Shown: in pieces, positions 59,446-64,000 of the stretch
Layout of the letters: every line of letters begins with the position of its first letter
Position numbering within the stretch: the stretch's first letter is position 1
Origin: Rhizophagus irregularis
Lineage: Eukaryota; Glomeromycota; Glomeromycetes; Glomerales; Glomeraceae
Assembly (NCBI RefSeq): GCF_026210795.1
Contig: NC_089443.1
Coordinates: 1,302,001-1,366,000, forward strand
Length of the DNA stretch: 64,000 nt
Direction: 5' to 3'
Notes under the pieces: model-generated
Database searches by the model: none
Told to the model about the DNA's origin: nothing
Seen by the model: only the letters and a program-made list of their open reading frames with translations
Program-made: the position numbers and the translations under genes

Positions 59446-60107
59446 AGAACGTGTAATTAGTGAGGCAATTGTCCAAATAAATGATCTAATCTTTTTGTTC
59501 TGACACAACCTGCTGTAATGCAACTTTCCCATTCTAGAATATAACACGAGGTATTAAACTATGAAATATCGAGTTTAGTTAAATCTTGACGGAAATAAAC
59601 TCTGAGTACTGTAATCGAGAAAAAAGAGAAAAATAATTTGTATCATAATCAAATCATTAAAAGAAAAGAAGTCGATTATATCAAAAGTAAATATTATTAT
59701 CACCGAGAGTTTTTTTTTTATTTCTTTCCAAATTTTTAGTTTATTTATTTCCATTATAATCATGTTTAAATAGCTTAAGATTTCTGTAATATTTAACAAT
59801 TTCTTAAATTATTTTTTTACGAGAAAATGGTTGACTTTGACTTTATTAGAGTTTATCAACCCAGTCGAAACCAGTAAATTTATAAGCCAAAGAATGATGT
59901 CATTTAATCATTAGAATACAAATTGATTTGCCATTCAAGGAATTATAATAAATTGTGATAAATATATGGACACCATATAATTAATTCCCTTTCCAACAAT
60001 TTTAAATGAGTAATTGATTTTCAGATTAAAATCAAACCTTCTCTTCTTCTACAGAATCGACAGATCGTGTTATGCGTGATTATATACTAATTGATAACTT
60101 TGAACAA
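59446..60107 (+). repeat. Inverted-repeat arm shared by copies K and L (right arm)
   Basis: Reverse complement of 55720-56350 and related to the copy J upstream region. Frames in it (59575-59799, minus) are AT-rich and without motifs. Confidence 0.8.
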
Positions 60108-60410
60108 ATGGAAGAATCAAAAAGGAAATAAATTTACTCCAAAAGAATTGAAAGATTGTTCAGAATGTGGTAAACCTCGAATTTCTTTACTAATACCATG
60201 AAAGAAAACTTACCATATTGGACATCAAGAAATAAAGAGATTGACAAATTAATTCGCTACACTCAATTAAATGCTACTCAAGCTTGTGATTACTTGGAGT
60301 GGATACCTTTTGAGAATTTTGAACTTGTTAAATATATTGGTAAGGATAAATTTAGCGTTTATTAAGCTCTTTGGATGGAAGGACCTAGATGGATTTGGGA
60401 TGAAGGATAA
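60108..60410 (+). pseudogene. Pseudokinase copy L, broken
   Basis: ATG at 60108, then a deletion puts a stop after seven codons (MEESKRK). The first zinc Cys is Ser (CSECGKPRIS) and the second Cys pair is deleted. TQLNATQACDYLEWIPFENF is intact and identical in style to copy H. The glycine loop has lost residues (GKDKFSVY) and a TAA follows. The reading ends at GPRWIWDEG, where it joins sequence that in the copy H locus lies over 1.8 kb farther on (39.71 kb). VALK, exon 2 and most of the 3' flank are therefore deleted. Confidence 0.9.
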
Positions 60411-60498
60411 AATAATAGATTTTTTATTTCTGGACCGCAATTTAAAAATAAGGTTATTATTAAATTTTGTGATGATTAACTAGAATATGCGATTTGCT

Positions 60499-60515
60499 GG
60501 GGGACTTCGTCCCCC
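60499..60515. other. GC-only hairpin GGGGGAC-TTC-GTCCCCC
   Basis: A perfect 7-bp stem with a TTC loop in otherwise very AT-rich DNA, flanked by TTT and AAA. It lies at the left border of the 3 kb insert described in the findings. It may be a transposon end or terminator-like structure. Confidence 0.5.
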
Positions 60516-61019
60516 AAATATAACATTTATAATTAAAAAAATTCTTTGATATAAATAAATTGAATTGTTACCGAATAATAAAATTTTATTATAATTAGAC
60601 CCTATAAAAAATCATGTTTTAATAAGATTTATACAATTTTTTCTTAAAAATAATGTATCTAAACTATATATAAGGATATAGGAAAATGCACAATTCCATA
60701 TCACAAAAATGCACCATTTGTATGATTGACCATAATTTATACTGAATTTATATTGATTTGATCAAAGAAATTACATAATTTGAGCATAAAATTTACAAGA
60801 ATTGGTCAATGAATTTACTGCTTAAATTATAATTATTAATATTAGTTGCATTTATATGAATTTAATTTTAAATAATAATATTTTATTAAATTATTAAATC
60901 AAATAGTATCATGTGATTATAATTAGCCAATAATATAAATTAATTTTTATAATTTAAAATAATGACATAAGCTGTAATAAGTGTTCTAAAGTTAATACAG
61001 CTACAAAAAAATGAAATCT
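60516..61019. other. AT-rich spacer before the satellite
   Basis: Contains one CCCTATAAAAAATC end (60600) of the CCCTA family without a clear partner end. No gene. Confidence 0.4.
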
Positions 61020-62650
61020 TATGAAAACTAATATTCAAGTAGTTTCAACCTGCTGAACAACCTTCAATTAATAAATAAAGTTGATTTCATTTGCCCAAAG
61101 TGGAAATATTACGCTCTAAATTAAAAAACAGAAAAGAGAGTTAATATCATCAAGAAAAATGCAATTTTCTCTGAGCACTACACCTACATTCATGAAAATT
61201 AATATTCAAGTGGTTTCAACCTGCCTGAACAACTTTCATTTAATAAATAAAGTTGATTTCATTTGCCCAAAGTGGAAATATTACGCTATAAATTAAAAAA
61301 CAGAAAAGAGAGTTAATATCATCAAGAAAAATGCAATTTTCTCTAAGCACTACACCTACATTCATGAAAATTAATATTCAAGTGGTTTCAACCTGCCTGA
61401 ACAACTTTCAATTAATAAATAAAGTTGATTTCATTTGTCTAAAGTGGAAATATTACGCTCTAAATTAAAAAACAGAAAAGAGAGTTGATATCATCAAGAA
61501 AAATGCAATTTTCTCTAAGCACTACACCTACATTCATGAAAATTAATATTCAAGTTGTTTTAACCTGCCTGAACAACCTTCAATTAATAAATAAAGTTGA
61601 TTTCATTTGTCTAAAGTGGAAATATTACGCTCTAAATTAAAAAAAACAGAAAAGAGAGTTAATATCATCAAGAAAAATGCAATTTTCTCTAAGCACTACA
61701 CCTACATTCATGAAAATTAATATTCAAGTAGTTTCAACCTGCCTGAACAACCTTCAATTAATAAATAAAGCTAATTTCATTTGTCTAAAGTGGAAATATT
61801 ACGCTCTAAATTAAAACACAAAAAAGAGAGTTAATATCATCAAGAAAAATGCAATTTTCTCTAAGCACTACACCTACATTCATGAAAATTAATATTCAAA
61901 TGGTTTCAACCTGCCTGAACAACTTTCAATTAATAAATAAAGTTGATTTCATTTGTCTAAAGTGGAAATATTACGCTCTAAGTTAAAAAACAGAAAAGAG
62001 AGTTAATATCATCAAGAAAAATGCAATTTTCTCTTAGCACTACACCTACATTCATGAAAATTAATGTTCAAGTTGTTTCAACCTGCCTGAACAACTTTCA
62101 ATTAATAAATAAAGTTGATTTCATTTGTCTAGAGTGGAAATATTACGCTCTAAATTAAAACACAAAAAAGAGAGTTAATATCATCAAGAAAAATGCAATT
62201 TTCTCTAAGCACTACATCTACATTCATGAAAATTAATATTCAAATGGTTTCAACCTGCCTGAACAACTTTCAATTAATAAATAAAGTTGATTTCATTTGT
62301 CTAAAGTGGAAATATTACGCTCTAAGTTAAAAAACAGAAAAGAGAGTTAATATCATCAAGAAAAATGCAATTTTCTATGAGCACTACACCTACATTCATG
62401 AAAATTAATATTCAAGTAGTTTCAACCTGCCTGAACAACTTTCATTTAATAAATAAAGTTGATTTCATTTGCCCAAAGTGGAAATATTACGCTCTAAATT
62501 AAAAAACAGAAAAGAGAGTTAATATCATCAAGAAATGCAATTTTCTCTAAGCACTATACCTATATTCATGAAAATTAATATTCAAGTGGTTTCAACATGC
62601 CTGAACAACTTTTAATTAATAAATGAAGTTGATTTCATTTGGCCAAAGTG
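61020..62650 (+). repeat. 172-bp tandem satellite, about 9.5 units
   Basis: Unit starts, marked by (C)ATGAAAATTAATATTCAAG, lie at 61020, 61191, 61363, 61535, 61709, 61881, 62053, 62225, 62397 and 62567; spacings are 171, 172, 172, 174, 172, 172, 172, 172 and 170. Units differ by few bases. The fifth and seventh share AAAACACAAAAAAGAG, and the sixth and eighth share CTCTAAGTTAAAAAAC and CAAATGGTTTC, so 61709-62052 and 62053-62396 are a duplicated dimer. The unit has no open frame; conserved blocks are GCCTGAACAAC and GCACTACACCTACATTC. Confidence 0.95.
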
Positions 62651-63249
62651 GAGATTATAGTATATTTGGAAAAAGAAGTTTAATTTAAAAAAATTTTATA
62701 TAAAAAATAAATGTAATATAAAAATTAAGAACTGAGATGATAAAAATTTGAAAATGACCTGACATAAATTTTTAATTAATTTTTTCATTAATTATAAATT
62801 CAAGTAGTTTAAAAATAAAAATAGTAAGAAAAAATATTTTTTATGAAATATCACATTATTTTCTAAAAAAAATACACTTAAATACACTTATAAATTTAAT
62901 TTGTGATTATGTAATATCCAAATATTTAATCTTACAAATAGAAAAAAATGTAAAAAAATTTATAAAAAAAGAAAAATTTTGAAAAAAATTTTCGTCTAAC
63001 ACTTTTTATCACAAGATCTACATGATCATCTACACGTTTCAATTTTTTTAACGAAAAAGAAATATATTTGAATCTATTTTTATTGAAAATCAATAAAGAT
63101 CAACAAAATCAAATACAAATATAAAACTTATTGTTTGATGCCTCAAGTTAATATGTAGCGAAAGTGGCACAAAAATGAATATTTTGTAATTTTATTCTAA
63201 TGATATCAAAGAAGCAATATTGCAATAACAACGTCTATAGCTATATAGC
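62651..63249. other. AT-rich stretch after the satellite
   Basis: Long A and T runs; nothing recognised. Confidence 0.45.
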
Positions 63250-63330
63250 TATTGCAATTGCAATTGCAATAGCAATAGCAATAGCAATAGCAATAGCAAT
63301 AGCAATAGCAATTGCAATTGCAATTAGCAA
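63250..63330. repeat. (AGCAAT)n microsatellite with palindromic shoulders
   Basis: About eight AGCAAT units flanked on both sides by (TTGCAA)-type palindromic units and TATAGCTATA, so the array is symmetrical and can fold back. Confidence 0.9.
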
Positions 63331-63504
63331 TATATATAGCTATATAAAATTGAATCAAAAAAGTTCACATTGAGCATTTCCGAAATTATGAAAAAATGCA
63401 TGTAGATCGTATGACAAACTACAAATTAAGCGAAAAAGTGAATAAATTTGGAAGATGATCGTCAGAAATTTATCATCCAAAAGCATACTATCGCTAATTT
63501 GATT

Positions 63505-64000
63505 AAAAACCCTGACGATCAGAGAAGAGAATATATATATAGGTCGGTACTCATTTACTATTAGCTCTACGCTTCAAGCCAGATCTATACGTAGGTTCAT
63601 TCTACTTTGTATTATTGTATTTCTCGGGGTCCTTCTAGTAATTCGATCGGATCAAAATTACCCGATATATTAAATGATAAAAAGAATTACTAATTGGTCA
63701 TTGAAATTGGGAATGACAATTTTTATTTTCTATCAGAGTCAGAAACTGATTCGATCGGAGTTCGGAAAGCTGTCTAATAAATCAATATTTACATTATATA
63801 TTCGTTAAACAGTCAATGGGGAAATTTTTTTTAAAAATTGAGTTCAAATAATTTACTGTGTTCAGCTATTTTTTAATCATAACCTTATAAAAGTCATACG
63901 AATAATACGAATATGTAACATAATATGAACACCAAATAAAATTTGTAGTTGTGTAATTCACTTGACACGTATGACAATATGGTAATAACTAATTTAGAAA
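63505..64000 (+). repeat. Direct repeat, copy 2 (matches 39840-40333)
   Basis: Same order and orientation as the copy H downstream flank; continues to the window edge. Confidence 0.85.

Noticed and set aside
61020-62650. CRISPR array
   Set aside because: Units are 172 bp and similar along their whole length, with no short repeat plus unique spacer pattern; the genome is eukaryotic.

Overview
The window looks like nuclear DNA of an arbuscular mycorrhizal fungus, most likely Rhizophagus (Glomeromycotina). It is very AT-rich, repeat-dense and gene-poor, with spliceosomal introns. It carries three gene families I know as expanded in these fungi: zinc-ribbon TKL-type kinases, SAM-domain proteins with a nuclease-like tail, and Crinkler (CRN) headers. 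Family names are from memory of family signatures; no search was run.

The window is dominated by one two-exon kinase-like family present in twelve copies on both strands. Four copies are open end to end: 23.8-25.5 kb (+), 30.8-32.1 kb (-), 37.6-39.2 kb (+) and 52.2-54.1 kb (+). Eight are broken or reduced to scraps: 0-1.1 (-), 15.3 (-), 16.5-17.8 (+), 18.1 (-), 29.7-30.3 (+), 47.3 (+), 55.4 (-) and 60.1 kb (+). Every open copy has His-Gly-Asn where an active kinase has HRD, and Gln where the alpha-C glutamate should be. It keeps the VAIK-type lysine and the DxG aspartate. The family therefore reads as an expanding zinc-ribbon pseudokinase family, which is the main find.

Layout. 0-4.7 kb is an inverted duplicate of 47.9-54 kb, but a central block of about 1.5 kb is flipped back. 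4.8-12.7 kb is the only stretch with other genes: a Myb/SANT-like scrap, a solitary retropepsin-like protease, two unrecognised ORFs, a broken SAM-nuclease gene, a broken CRN header, a broken basic/coiled-coil gene, and a two-exon TRP-channel-like membrane protein. 12.7-23 kb is mostly non-coding, with kinase scraps and a 1.55 kb CCCTA-ended transposon. 23-40 kb holds three open pseudokinase genes separated by miniature transposons. 40-47.5 kb is another copy of the duplicated non-coding blocks plus a transposase-derived element. 54-60.4 kb contains a large inverted repeat around two broken kinase copies. 60.5-63.5 kb is a 3 kb insert carrying a 172-bp tandem satellite.

Several miniature transposons can be delimited to the base by target-site duplications, and three insertions also have empty sites in paralogous copies inside the window. 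No tRNA, rRNA, CRISPR array or operon was seen.
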